64,000 nt of DNA, from positions 124,001 through 188,000 of the forward strand of contig JBEVWC010000013.1 in assembly GCA_040506775.1 (NCBI GenBank), written 5' to 3'. This DNA is from Thiodiazotropha sp040506775. Its GTDB lineage: Bacteria > Pseudomonadota > Gammaproteobacteria > Chromatiales > Chromatiaceae. The translations under genes were made by a program, and so were the position numbers. Below, one piece after another: positions 27,374 to 36,474 of this stretch; positions within the stretch are counted from its first letter, which is position 1, and each line of letters begins with the position of its first letter. The notes beneath the pieces were generated by a model. It saw nothing but the letters and a program-made list of their open reading frames with translations. It searched no databases and had not been told where the DNA came from.

Positions 27374-27871
27374 TCACGATTCAGGCAGCGGAACGCCCGG
27401 CCTCACCGTGATGAAACGATAGGGGACGGAGACCAATCCCTGTGAGGTGGAAATCAGTACCCGGGCCTCCCACTCCATGGCATCACGAACACACACTGGC
27501 AACATGCCGCCACTTGCATAGACACCCGGATCGGAGGATGGACTGAGCGTCACCCGGTTAAACCCCATGTTCATGTCCGTACCCGCGAAATCGACTTCCA
27601 CCTTGTCAGCAACCAGATCCTCCAACACCACCTTGAACTGTAATGGCTTGACGACCGGGATGCTCCGGGGTTCTATGGAAAAGCTGACCTGTGCACCATT
27701 CGGTAAGCGGGAGGTACAGGGACCTTGGCGCAGATCACACTGCGGATCCACTGCGGCTGACAGGCTGATCGGGGGAAAAAGAATCGGCCAGGCTTTATAG
27801 AGTGCAACGCCGAAGATCGCCAATACCAAGACGGCGATGATTGACCAGAAGAAACGCTTATCTTGAATCAT
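27374..27871 (-). CDS. Membrane-anchored FixH/YtkA-like protein
   Basis: 165 residues from the ATG at 27871 (MIQDKRFFWS), preceded by GGAAAGG; the frame is open seven codons further. One membrane segment (SIIAVLVLAIFGVALYKAW) is followed by a periplasmic domain with two cysteines (PQCDLRQGPC) and the pattern DMNMGFNRVTL, then VYASGGMLPVCVRDAMEWEA, resembling FixH/YtkA-like domains. Those families are linked to cytochrome oxidase or copper handling, but no oxidase genes are adjacent. The assignment is tentative. Confidence 0.55.
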   Translation of the reverse strand: MIQDKRFFWSIIAVLVLAIFGVALYKAWPILFPPISLSAAVDPQCDLRQGPCTSRLPNGAQVSFSIEPRSIPVVKPLQFKVVLEDLVADKVEVDFAGTDMNMGFNRVTLSPSSDPGVYASGGMLPVCVRDAMEWEARVLISTSQGLVSVPYRFITVRPGVPLPES

Positions 27872-28020
27872 ACCTTTCCGATTATTGCACACGTAAGGTA
27901 GATTGAATTCGAATACTGATGATTTGCCGGAAAGAATGGCTATGCACGCTACCGCTGCGTCTGATCAGTATGTGCTTCATTTGCAGAAACGCTGAGATGA
28001 ACGCCGAGGCAGAATATGGA

Positions 28021-28096
28021 TGGCGTCCCCAAGGGGAGTCGAACCCCTGTTACCGGCGTGAAAGGCCAGTGTCCTAGGCCTCTAGACGATGGGGAC
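28021..28096 (-). tRNA. tRNA-Glu (anticodon TTC)
   Basis: A 76-base cloverleaf on the minus strand. Acceptor stem GTCCCCA pairs with TGGGGAC, the TTCGACTC T-loop motif is present, the anticodon TTC lies within CTTTCAC (28060-28062), and CCA is encoded at the 3' end. It stands alone, without rRNA or other tRNAs nearby. Confidence 0.96.
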
Positions 28097-28295
28097 AGGT
28101 CACTTGCGAATCAACCTGTAACGCAGGTCACACGCAAAGTGGAGGGCGAAATCTACGGCACTTTAATCACGCTGTCAAGACCTCCGTCATCCGCGCAGCT
28201 GCGAGCGTGTGAAAACCGGATCCCTGAGCCTGTGATTCAAGCCCTTCAAATGATAGTCACGACTTCAACCAACAAGCCGTTTGCAAGACCTGCGG

Positions 28296-30890
28296 TCAGG
28301 AAAATTTGTCATCTTCCTCACGATCTTCAGATTGACTGGGAGAGCCGATCAGATAGCCCTGTATGAAATCGCAATTTTGCAATCTCAAGTACTCCCTTTG
28401 TTCTATGGTCTCCACGCCTTCTGCCACCACCTCGATTCTGAACGCATGCGCCAGTTGGATCATCGCCGTAACCAGACTGGCGTCATTGCTGTCCACACTG
28501 ACATTGCGAATAAAATCGCTGTCGATCTTGAGCAGGTCGAAGGGGAACTGGCGTAAATGGCTGAGCGAGGTATGTCCGGTTCCGAAATCGTCCAGTGCGA
28601 TGCGTGTGCCCAACGCCCTCGCCTGTTGAAGAAAGATTTTCGCCTCCGGGTATTTTTCCGTGAGGATCTCTTCCCGTATCTCAAGAATCAGGCTGCCAGG
28701 CGGGATCTCCCCGGAAACCATTGACTGGAGCAGTCTTCGACAGAGATTCTGATCGTTCAACAGTCGGGTCGACAGATTGATGGCCAGGGCGGCATTCTGT
28801 CCATTCTTTGCGCTTTGCTGTTTCTGAAACGCCAATGCCTGTTCCAGCATCGGGATGAACAGAGTATTGATCAAGCCGGTTTCATTCAGTACCGAAAGAA
28901 AATACTCCGGTTCAAGAATCCCCCGCTCGGGATGTTGCCAGCGCAGCAGGGCCTCGTAGCAGAACAATTCACCACTCTGAGTCGTGACGATCGGTTGAAA
29001 ATGGTAGAGGAACTGCCCCGCCTCAACCGCATGACGGATCTCGTTCTGAAAGCGCAGGGTAGCGGGCGAGTGGGTATCCATTTTACCGGTAAAAAACCGG
29101 TAACCTGCCCTGCCCTGTCGTTTCGCTTCGTACATCGCAGTATCCGCATCCCGCAACAGATACTCGACCGAAACATCATCGAAAGGCGCCACCGCGATGC
29201 CAATCGATGCGCTGATCCGCAATTCGTTGCCGGCAATCTCCATCGGTTCTGAGATTGCATTGAGAATTTTTTCCGCCAGGGGTTCCAGAGACTCGCGACT
29301 GCTGATGCCCTCGATGAGAATGGCAAATTCATCCCCGCTGAGGCGCGCCACCGTGTCCGAACTGCGCATCAACGAGGTCAGCCGTTGAGCGATGTTTTTC
29401 AGGAGTTCATCACCCACCAGATGTCCCAGGCTGTCGTTCACCTGCTTGAACCGGTCAAGATCGATAAACATCAGGCCGACCAGAACATCGCCACGCATGG
29501 CAATTGCCAGGGCGTGTTCGAGGCGATCCCGAAACAGGATCCGGTTGGGCAGTTGCGTCAATGCGTCATGATGCACCAGATGATCAAGATGGCTCTGCCG
29601 GTTGTGCACCTGACGTCGCATCTCGCTGAAGGCGGTGATCAAATCCTGGGTCTCACGCAGGTTGCTGGTGACTAGATGCGGGCGGTCATCGGAAATGCCG
29701 CTTGCTTCCTGCTTGAGCGCCTGGGCGGTCTGGGCAATCGGCTGAAGCAGGTTGCGTTTGATGAACTGGTAAGCAAGAAACAGCATGATCATGCCCAGTG
29801 CGGCGATGACCAGGATCGATGAGGACAATTGCTGGGCGGTATGGGTCAACTGGGTGATGTCTTCCGCTGACTGGCTTTCCAGGGTCAGATCGATACTGGC
29901 AAGATGCTGATGCATGCGTTCAAAGATCGGTGTCACATGCTGCTGCATGAACTGCAGGTCCATGCGCCAGGTTGAACGATCAAAGAACTCCCGGACCTGC
30001 TTGAAACTCTCCATCCAGCCGACGTAGTTGACCTCCATTTCCCGTAGCACCTCGGACATGATGAAATTGGGGTTCTCATGTTCGAAGTGATTTTGCATCT
30101 GCCTCAATCGCTCGAAAAACCGGTTTGCGAGTTCCAGGACATTCTCATAGCGTGACTGGGGCTCGATATCATCCTGGGACGAAAACAATCCAAAGCGGTT
30201 GGCCACCATCAAGCGCAGCTCTCCGGTCATGCCAAACCAGAGGCGCTGCAGGTAGGCCAGATCGGAAACCACACGGATCTTTTCCTCATTGCTGAGATCG
30301 GTCTCCACCTCCAGAAACAGAATCTGCAGGTCTCCCAGCAACCCCTGGTTATGCGGATACATCTCCTCCAGCATCAGTTTCATGGCTGGAAACCAATCCT
30401 GTACATCATGACGCACCGCAATCAGTTGCTCGATTTTATCCTGAAGGGTTTCCCGGTCCCTGGACAGTGCCTCGACACTGTCCGTTTGAATCCAGCGCAC
30501 CTGACTCATCACCTTTCTGAGTCCCTCCAGGGAAGCATCCAGGTCATCCAGGGATTTATGCAGTGTGTTGAGATTGTCCTGATCAGGCTCGATGAGAATC
30601 CGCTGTGTCTGATTTTCAATCAGATTCAATTCAGACTGCACATCCGCAAGGATGCCAGCCGTCTGGATGCGGGAGGTGATGCTGGTGATTTGGGTACCGG
30701 CGGTGGTACGGACAAGATTCCAGCCAAGATAGGAAAAGGTGATCAGGGCCATCCCGACCAGAATGGCGAAATAGGCGTAACGACCCCGGTAAGAATCCAA
30801 ACCAGGGATCAGGGCCTTATATCGATCCAACCATTCCAAACCAATATCCGTTAATTTTCTTGAAGTTATTGCTATTATGGCTTGTAGCAC
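28296..30890 (-). CDS. Membrane-bound GGDEF-EAL protein (cyclic di-GMP enzyme)
   Basis: 864 residues. A long helical, probably periplasmic sensor region (about 61-355) is flanked by membrane segments (38-60 and 358-378), followed by a linker and a GGDEF domain whose signature is SGDEF (518-522) with an inhibitory-site RxxD (RSSD, 509-512). The EAL domain keeps EALLRW, the Asn of LAINLS, LEIREE, LDDFGTGHTS, LKIDSDF and EGVE, so it looks catalytically complete for c-di-GMP hydrolysis. The diguanylate cyclase half may be active or a GTP sensor. The start is GTG. The signal is unknown; a role in motility or attachment switching is plausible. Confidence 0.9.
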   Translation of the reverse strand: MLQAIIAITSRKLTDIGLEWLDRYKALIPGLDSYRGRYAYFAILVGMALITFSYLGWNLVRTTAGTQITSITSRIQTAGILADVQSELNLIENQTQRILIEPDQDNLNTLHKSLDDLDASLEGLRKVMSQVRWIQTDSVEALSRDRETLQDKIEQLIAVRHDVQDWFPAMKLMLEEMYPHNQGLLGDLQILFLEVETDLSNEEKIRVVSDLAYLQRLWFGMTGELRLMVANRFGLFSSQDDIEPQSRYENVLELANRFFERLRQMQNHFEHENPNFIMSEVLREMEVNYVGWMESFKQVREFFDRSTWRMDLQFMQQHVTPIFERMHQHLASIDLTLESQSAEDITQLTHTAQQLSSSILVIAALGMIMLFLAYQFIKRNLLQPIAQTAQALKQEASGISDDRPHLVTSNLRETQDLITAFSEMRRQVHNRQSHLDHLVHHDALTQLPNRILFRDRLEHALAIAMRGDVLVGLMFIDLDRFKQVNDSLGHLVGDELLKNIAQRLTSLMRSSDTVARLSGDEFAILIEGISSRESLEPLAEKILNAISEPMEIAGNELRISASIGIAVAPFDDVSVEYLLRDADTAMYEAKRQGRAGYRFFTGKMDTHSPATLRFQNEIRHAVEAGQFLYHFQPIVTTQSGELFCYEALLRWQHPERGILEPEYFLSVLNETGLINTLFIPMLEQALAFQKQQSAKNGQNAALAINLSTRLLNDQNLCRRLLQSMVSGEIPPGSLILEIREEILTEKYPEAKIFLQQARALGTRIALDDFGTGHTSLSHLRQFPFDLLKIDSDFIRNVSVDSNDASLVTAMIQLAHAFRIEVVAEGVETIEQREYLRLQNCDFIQGYLIGSPSQSEDREEDDKFS

Positions 30891-31328
30891 GAACCCTGCC
30901 AGCCAGACCCAGGGCCGGCAGTTTCATCCGTGAATTCAGGGATCAATACGGCACTCCGGCCAATCAGACGGAATGCTCCCACGCTCAATCAGCCACCCGA
31001 GTATTGCATGGGTTATGGCAGCCTGCATCCCTAACCTATAACCTCTCCTGGCGTCCCCGTACAGAGCTGGATTGTTACGAATCAAGGCGCGACACAATAC
31101 AGGATTTGAACATTCAAGGATTGACCCAGCGCATCTAATCAAAAGAAAAGGAGAAATATTCTTATATTTCAATCAATTTAGTGCACATACCAGAAACCCT
31201 GGCATGACCCTGTGCGGTCTCCTGCCATCCGCTTTAAGGTGATGAATAAGGCTTCTGTCGACGAAGTCGGTCGACCAGTAATCCGCAGAGCGCACCTGGC
31301 CATGGCTCTGCCAAGGCGAGGATGAGAC
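30891..31328. other. Gap with no recognisable feature
   Basis: About 440 bases upstream of the GGDEF-EAL gene and downstream of the alpha/beta hydrolase gene. A 78-codon minus-strand open frame (30936-31172) has no supporting feature. AT-rich sequence near 31140-31190 could hold the promoter of the GGDEF-EAL gene, but no clear hexamers were found. Confidence 0.45.
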
Positions 31329-32030
31329 TTATCTTTGCGGGTCAGATTTCAGCATTTCACATCTTCGTACCAGTTCCGACACCAAGGAGGATGTCGCTTC
31401 GGGCTGTGACTGTAACAGCAGATGCGGACCGTCCACCGGGAAACATTCCGCGGCGGGGAAGCGTCGCTTGAAATCATACCAACTGTCTCTGCCGATCAGC
31501 CGATCCTGCTGAGCCTGAAGATAGAACACCGGTATATCAATCTCGAATGCCGGTGCCTGGAGGCTTTTCAGTACCCGCAGGCGCTGTTTCAGCAACCCGG
31601 CTGGTAGCTCGGCGATCACCTGCAGGAAATCCCTGATCAATGCGTCGGGGGCCTGCTTTCCCAGAATCAAGGCACGATAGAGGATGTTGGGTATGTGTCC
31701 GCCTGGGGGTCTTTCAAGTGGCAGAACCGACCCCAGTCTCAACAACCAGGGATTCGGTGAATTAAGAAATGAGGCAACAAAGATCACGCCCTTGAGATGA
31801 ATCAGTCCCATGGCCATCAGGTGCATGGCAATCAGCCCTGAGTAGGATTCTGCCAGGAGAACAAAATCCTCCTCGGGGAGTTGGGTGAAAATTCGCAGTG
31901 CGAGTGCGTGATGATCCTGCGGACCATCCATGGGTAGAGGAACAACCCGGGTTTCTCCCGGATAGCACTGCAAGAATCCCTGAAACAGTCGTCCGGTACC
32001 ATCGAGCCCCGGAAGCATGATCAATTTCAT
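31329..32030 (-). CDS. Alpha/beta-fold hydrolase
   Basis: 233 residues from the ATG at 32030 (MKLIMLPGLDGTGRLFQGFL), which begins at the first strand and oxyanion motif of the fold. The nucleophile elbow is AESYSG (Ser62). A later Asp in QAQQDRLIGRDS and His in DGPHLLLQS complete a likely triad. It resembles BioH/esterase-like cytosolic hydrolases; the substrate is unknown. The frame is open 19 codons further upstream without an obvious ribosome site. It is divergent from the next small gene. Confidence 0.75.
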   Translation of the reverse strand: MKLIMLPGLDGTGRLFQGFLQCYPGETRVVPLPMDGPQDHHALALRIFTQLPEEDFVLLAESYSGLIAMHLMAMGLIHLKGVIFVASFLNSPNPWLLRLGSVLPLERPPGGHIPNILYRALILGKQAPDALIRDFLQVIAELPAGLLKQRLRVLKSLQAPAFEIDIPVFYLQAQQDRLIGRDSWYDFKRRFPAAECFPVDGPHLLLQSQPEATSSLVSELVRRCEMLKSDPQR

Positions 32031-32126
32031 CAAAACGTCACCATATCGCAACAAAAGATTCACCTGCCTGAAACCCGGGTTTGTCATGCTTAATGTGAGG
32101 TTCTCCCTTTACCCTGGTAGCAGACA

Positions 32127-32330
32127 ATGCGTGCAAGTTTTATTGATTATCTGGTCGGCTGGCGATTTCTGTTGAACAGAAATTACCGGGTTCATGTACT
32201 CGATCGCTGGGAGGCGCAACCCTGGTTCATCACCGGCGCCGAGATCATATCAGGCATCGGCAGTGTCCTGTTTTCTGCCCTGCTGGTGGCCATTCTGGTG
32301 TTCGTAGTACTCGATTCCTGGTTTCTCTGA
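32127..32330 (+). CDS. Small membrane protein, hypothetical
   Basis: 67 residues: a short aromatic and basic N-terminal part (MRASFIDYLVGWRFLLNRNY) then one long hydrophobic stretch (about 36-66, IISGIGSVLFSALLVAILVF). The sequence composition is protein-like and the gene is divergent from the hydrolase gene, with no competing frame. No ribosome binding site of note and no recognised family, so this is a modest call. Confidence 0.42.
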   Translation: MRASFIDYLVGWRFLLNRNYRVHVLDRWEAQPWFITGAEIISGIGSVLFSALLVAILVFVVLDSWFL

Positions 32331-32512
32331 GGCTGATTTTCAGTCCATTCTGACATCTTGCGGCAATCAAGAGCCTGCCCGCAATTCGGATGACGCTCGG
32401 CGCAATCCGGGACCGGTCATAACTACGAACCTCCCGGGTTACGCTTTGCTCCACCTGGGCTGTACGTGATTGACTGATCTCATGATTGGCTCTGAGTCGT
32501 GTTTCCAGAGGC

Positions 32513-32544
32513 AAAAAAAAGGGCCAGTAAACTGGCCCTTTTCT
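32513..32544 (-). terminator. Intrinsic terminator of pnp
   Basis: On the minus strand AAAGGGCCAG-TTTA-CTGGCCCTTT forms a ten-pair stem followed by a run of Ts, 21 bases after the pnp stop. It marks the end of the rimP-nusA-infB-rbfA-truB-rpsO-pnp transcript. Confidence 0.92.
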
Positions 32545-32564
32545 CATTCACCGGATCGAAACGA

Positions 32565-34661
32565 TCAGGCTTCGTCCACCGCCTTCATGCTCAGACGAAT
32601 ACGTCCCTGCTTGTCGACTTCCAGCACCTTGACCCGAACCACGTCCCCTTCCGCCAGCTTGTCGCTGACCTTTTCGACCCGCTCATTGGAGATCTGGGAG
32701 ATGTGAACCAGGCCGTCCTTGCCCGGCAGGATGGTGACAAACGCACCGAAGTCCATCAGTTTCGCGACCTTGCCTTCGTAGATGGTACCGACTTCCACGT
32801 CCGCGGTGATCAGTTCCACACGCTTCTTGGCTTCCTCACCGGCCGCCTTGTCCACGGAGAAGATCTTGACCACGCCGTCGTCGGTGATATCCACCGTCGC
32901 GCCGGTCTCTTCGGTAATCCCACGGATGGTGACGCCGCCCTTGCCGATGACATCGCGAATCTTGTCCGGATGGATCTTGAACTCGATGATACGGGGGGCG
33001 TGCTCGGACATCTGGCTGCGATGGGTATCGATGACCTTGTTCATTTCACCCAGGATATGGATGCGGCCCTCTTTGGCCTGATCCAGGGCGATCTCCATGA
33101 TCTCCTTGGTGATGCCGTTGATCTTGATGTCCATCTGCAGGGCGTTGATGCCCGCCTGGGTACCCGCCACTTTGAAATCCATGTCGCCGAGATGATCTTC
33201 GTCACCCATGATGTCGGTCAGAACCGCAAACTTGTCACCTTCCTTAATCAGACCCATGGCCACGCCGGCAACCGGTGCCTTGATCGGCACACCCGCATCC
33301 ATCAGGGACAGACTGGTGCCACACACGGAAGCCATCGAGGAGGAGCCGTTGGATTCGGTGATCTCGGAGACCACACGGATCGCATAGGGAAAGTCACCAA
33401 TGGTCGGCATGCAGGCCAGCACACCGCGCTTGGCCAGACGGCCATGGCCGATTTCACGCCGCTTCGGACTGCCGACACGACCAATCTCGCCCACGCAGAA
33501 CGGAGGGAAGTTGTAGTGCAGCATGAAGTGCTCACGACGCGAGCCTTCCAGGGCATCGATGATCTGCGAGTCCCGTTCGGTACCCAGGGTCGTCACAACC
33601 AGGGCCTGGGTCTCACCACGGGTGAACAAGGCCGATCCGTGAGTCCGCGGCAGTACGCCGGTACGCACACTGATGGGCCGCACGGTACGCGTGTCGCGAC
33701 CGTCGATACGTGGCTCGCCATCCAGGATGCGGCTGCGCACGACGCGCTTTTTCAGCTTTTCCAGAGCGCCTTTGATCTGATCCGCACTCCAGCGGGGTTC
33801 ACCGTCCTGCTCCACGGCGCCGAGTTTCTCGACGGTGGCATCAACCACCTTGTCGATAGCTGCGTAGCGATCGAGCTTGTCGGCGATCCGATAGGCGTCG
33901 CCGATACCCTGAGCCGCTTCAGCCTCGACGGCCGAGGTCAGCTCTTCATCAACCACGGGAGGAGTGAATTCTTCCTGGGCCTTGTTGACTTCGGCGGCCA
34001 GTTCCTTGATGGCCTGAATCGTGACCTGGAACTGCTCGTGACCGAACAGCACCGCACCCAGCATGATCTCTTCGGAAAGCTGGTTGGCTTCGGATTCCAC
34101 CATCAGCACGGCTTCTTCCGTACCGGCCACCACCAGATCCAGATCGGAGTGTTCGCTCAATCCCGTCTTGGGGGAGTTGAGCATGTACGTGCCGTCTTTG
34201 TAGCTGACCCGAGCCGCACCCACCGGACCCTGGAACGGCAATCCGGAGATGGCCAGCGCCGCGGAGGTACCGATCAGGGAGGGAATTTCGGGATCAACCG
34301 CCGGGTTCAGGGACATCACAGTGATGATGACCTGGACCTCGCTGGTAAAGCCCTTGGGGAACAGCGGACGAATCGGACGATCGATCAGGCGAGCGGTGAG
34401 GATCTCTTTCTCACTGGGACGCCCTTCGCGACGAAAAAAACCGCCGGGAATCATACCGGCGGCATAGGTCTTTTCCTGATAATCCACGGTGAGCGGGAAG
34501 AAATCCCGCGGCGTGCTGTTGGTGTCAGCCACAACGGTCACCTGGACCACGGTGTCGTCCATGTTCACCATGACGGCACCGTCAGCCTGCCTTGCGATTT
34601 CACCTGTCTCGATGGAGACCTTGTTGTCTCCCCATTGGAATTCTTTCTTTATTAAAGTCAC
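32565..34661 (-). CDS. pnp: Polynucleotide phosphorylase (PNPase)
   Basis: Phosphorolytic 3'-5' exoribonuclease, core of the degradosome. 698 residues: two RNase PH-like domains separated by a helical domain (GRDTRTVRPISVRTGVLPRT; ESNGSSSMASVCGTSLSLMD), then KH (IRDVIGKGGVTIRGITEETG) and S1 (IYEGKVAKLMDFGAFVTILP) domains, ending at the S1 domain. The start is GTG with AAGGA seven bases upstream. It follows rpsO by 39 bases, the usual pairing. Confidence 0.97.
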   Translation of the reverse strand: MTLIKKEFQWGDNKVSIETGEIARQADGAVMVNMDDTVVQVTVVADTNSTPRDFFPLTVDYQEKTYAAGMIPGGFFRREGRPSEKEILTARLIDRPIRPLFPKGFTSEVQVIITVMSLNPAVDPEIPSLIGTSAALAISGLPFQGPVGAARVSYKDGTYMLNSPKTGLSEHSDLDLVVAGTEEAVLMVESEANQLSEEIMLGAVLFGHEQFQVTIQAIKELAAEVNKAQEEFTPPVVDEELTSAVEAEAAQGIGDAYRIADKLDRYAAIDKVVDATVEKLGAVEQDGEPRWSADQIKGALEKLKKRVVRSRILDGEPRIDGRDTRTVRPISVRTGVLPRTHGSALFTRGETQALVVTTLGTERDSQIIDALEGSRREHFMLHYNFPPFCVGEIGRVGSPKRREIGHGRLAKRGVLACMPTIGDFPYAIRVVSEITESNGSSSMASVCGTSLSLMDAGVPIKAPVAGVAMGLIKEGDKFAVLTDIMGDEDHLGDMDFKVAGTQAGINALQMDIKINGITKEIMEIALDQAKEGRIHILGEMNKVIDTHRSQMSEHAPRIIEFKIHPDKIRDVIGKGGVTIRGITEETGATVDITDDGVVKIFSVDKAAGEEAKKRVELITADVEVGTIYEGKVAKLMDFGAFVTILPGKDGLVHISQISNERVEKVSDKLAEGDVVRVKVLEVDKQGRIRLSMKAVDEA

Positions 34662-34700
34662 GGTTGAATCCTTGGCTTATTTCGTTTTTGGCAGGATGAT

Positions 34701-34970
34701 TTAGCGGCGCAGACCGAGTCGGGCGATCAGGTCTTTGTAACGCTGAAGGTCTTTGTCCTTCAGATAATCCAGCAGTTTGCGGCGGGAGTTGACCAGGCGC
34801 ACCAGACCCTGACGGGAGTGATGATCCTGTTTGTGCTGTTTGAAGTGTTCGGTGAGCTGGGTGATGCGGCCGGTCATCAGGGCAATCTGCACTTCCGGTG
34901 AACCGGTGTCGCCCGGGGCGCGCTGATACTCTTCAACAATCGTTTTCTTCTCTGTCGCACTCATTGACAT
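34701..34970 (-). CDS. rpsO: Ribosomal protein S15
   Basis: 89-residue primary 16S rRNA-binding protein of the small subunit platform. Conserved blocks DTGSPEVQIALMTGRITQLT, HFKQHKQDHHSRQGLVRLVN and RRKLLDYLKDKD are present. The ATG at 34970 has AGGAG seven bases upstream and gives the normal family length; a longer open frame starts 13 codons earlier. A second, local promoter lies in the gap after truB. Confidence 0.97.
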   Translation of the reverse strand: MSMSATEKKTIVEEYQRAPGDTGSPEVQIALMTGRITQLTEHFKQHKQDHHSRQGLVRLVNSRRKLLDYLKDKDLQRYKDLIARLGLRR

Positions 34971-35096
34971 GACGTGTCTCCTGTAGGTTACGTCGATAAA
35001 AATGGCCACTTGAAAGGTCGACCCGACAATGAGTTCAGGCCGTCCGGACCGGTTAAATCTGGTTGTTTTGTTCAGGCACTGCCTGGAAGACCGCGT

Positions 35097-35125
35097 AGTA
35101 TGCGCGTTCTGGGCGGATACGGCAA
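35097..35125 (-). promoter_or_regulatory. Candidate sigma-70 promoter for rpsO-pnp
   Basis: On the minus strand TTGCCG (35120-35125) and CATACT (35097-35102) are spaced by 17 bases. They lie in the truB-rpsO gap, about 130 bases before the rpsO ATG. In other bacteria rpsO-pnp has its own promoter in addition to readthrough. Confidence 0.5.
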
Positions 35126-35144
35126 CCGCCCCGGAGGGTTTCCC

Positions 35145-36065
35145 TCAACCCGCCTGCATCAGGCGCTTGGGCGCCACCCGTCCGTCATCCAGGATCTGGC
35201 CGACGCCGAGAAACTCTGTTTTGTTGGCATACAGCCTGACCCAGCCACTGGTCGGCGCATTCGGCACCTGAATGGGCTGTCCCTGCTTCATGTAAAACGC
35301 GGCATCCGCGGTGAGCGCGACCTCGGGCCAATTGGCCAGGGCGCTCTCCAGGGGCAGCAGCCACTGGTCCATCTCTTCGAAACGCTTGTCACCGAACGCG
35401 GCCTGCACCTGTTCCAGAGTCAGCATCGCATCATCGCTGTAGGGGCCGACACCGGTGCGCCGCAGGGCACTGACATAGGCGCCGCAACCGAGCCGCTTGC
35501 CGATATCCTCGGCCAGGGTGCGCACATAGGTTCCCTTGGAACAGTGCACATCCATTTCAAATTCAGGCAATTCAAAGCCCAGCAGGTCGAGGGCATAGAT
35601 CTGGATGGTTCGCGGTTCACGTTCCACCTCGATACCCTGCCGGGCCAGCTTGTAGAGGCGCTCGCCCTGGTGTTTGACGGCGGAATACATGGGTGGCAGT
35701 TGCTGCTGTTCGCCCATGAACTCGGCCAGGACGGCCCTGAGGCTCTCCTCGGTTACGCCGCTGGGATCGGCCCGTTCGATCACCTCGCCCTCGGCGTCGG
35801 CGGTGGTGGTGGTCTCTCCCAGTTTGACCCGCACCCGGTAGCGCTTGTCCGCATCGAGAAGGAATGCAGACAACTTGGTCGCCTCTCCCAGGCAGATCGG
35901 CAGCAGTCCGGTGGCAAGGGGATCCAGGCTTCCGGTGTGACCCGCCTTGGCGGCCTTGTAGAGAAATTTAATCTCCTGCAGCGCCTTGTTCGAGGTCATG
36001 CCTTCCGGTTTATCAAGCAGCAATACCCCATTGATATTGCGCCCTCTGTTACGACGACGTCCCAT
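35145..36065 (-). CDS. truB: TruB tRNA pseudouridine-55 synthase
   Basis: Isomerises U55 in the T-loop of tRNAs. 306 residues; catalytic Asp48 in AGHTGSLDPLATGLLPICLG, N-terminal GVLLLDKPEGMTSNKAL, and a C-terminal PUA-like part (GWVRLYANKTEFLGVGQI). It lies between rbfA and rpsO as is standard in gammaproteobacteria. Confidence 0.97.
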   Translation of the reverse strand: MGRRRNRGRNINGVLLLDKPEGMTSNKALQEIKFLYKAAKAGHTGSLDPLATGLLPICLGEATKLSAFLLDADKRYRVRVKLGETTTTADAEGEVIERADPSGVTEESLRAVLAEFMGEQQQLPPMYSAVKHQGERLYKLARQGIEVEREPRTIQIYALDLLGFELPEFEMDVHCSKGTYVRTLAEDIGKRLGCGAYVSALRRTGVGPYSDDAMLTLEQVQAAFGDKRFEEMDQWLLPLESALANWPEVALTADAAFYMKQGQPIQVPNAPTSGWVRLYANKTEFLGVGQILDDGRVAPKRLMQAG

Positions 36066-36108
36066 AGTTGTGCTCTAAATCGAATTGGAGGAGTTCTGTT
36101 CGGTTTGA

Positions 36109-36468
36109 TCAGGATGGTTTTTCAGTCACGGCGCGCTCGATCAGATGGGTGAGATGCTCCCCATGCTCGACCGATTCATCGTAGACAAAATGCAGTTTGG
36201 GGACACTCCGCAGCTTCATGCTCTTGCCCAGCAACCAGCGCAGATGACCCGCAACCTGGTTGAGGTGGGATGCGCTGGCTTCCCGGCTTAACTGGGCGCC
36301 CAGAGTGGTGAAAAAGACCTTGGCCTGGGAAAGATCGCGTACCACGCGTACCGCCTGTACGGTGACCATGCCCAACCCGGGATCCTTGACCTCATCCCGG
36401 ATGATCATCGCCAGTTCACGCTGCATCTCGGCCCCGACCCGGTCGGTACGCTGGTAATCCTTCGACAT
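36109..36468 (-). CDS. rbfA: RbfA 30S ribosome-binding factor
   Basis: 119-residue KH-fold protein for maturation of the 16S rRNA 5' end. It begins MSKDYQRTDRVGAEMQRELA and contains LSQAKVFFTTLG, LRWLLGKSMKLRSVPKLHFV and YDESVEHGEHL, all family landmarks. It starts six bases after the infB stop. Confidence 0.96.
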   Translation of the reverse strand: MSKDYQRTDRVGAEMQRELAMIIRDEVKDPGLGMVTVQAVRVVRDLSQAKVFFTTLGAQLSREASASHLNQVAGHLRWLLGKSMKLRSVPKLHFVYDESVEHGEHLTHLIERAVTEKPS

Positions 36469-36474
36469 GCAGGC

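Noticed and set aside
32499..34655. Long 718-codon plus-strand frame
   Set aside because: Antisense shadow of pnp; the minus frame carries all PNPase domains.
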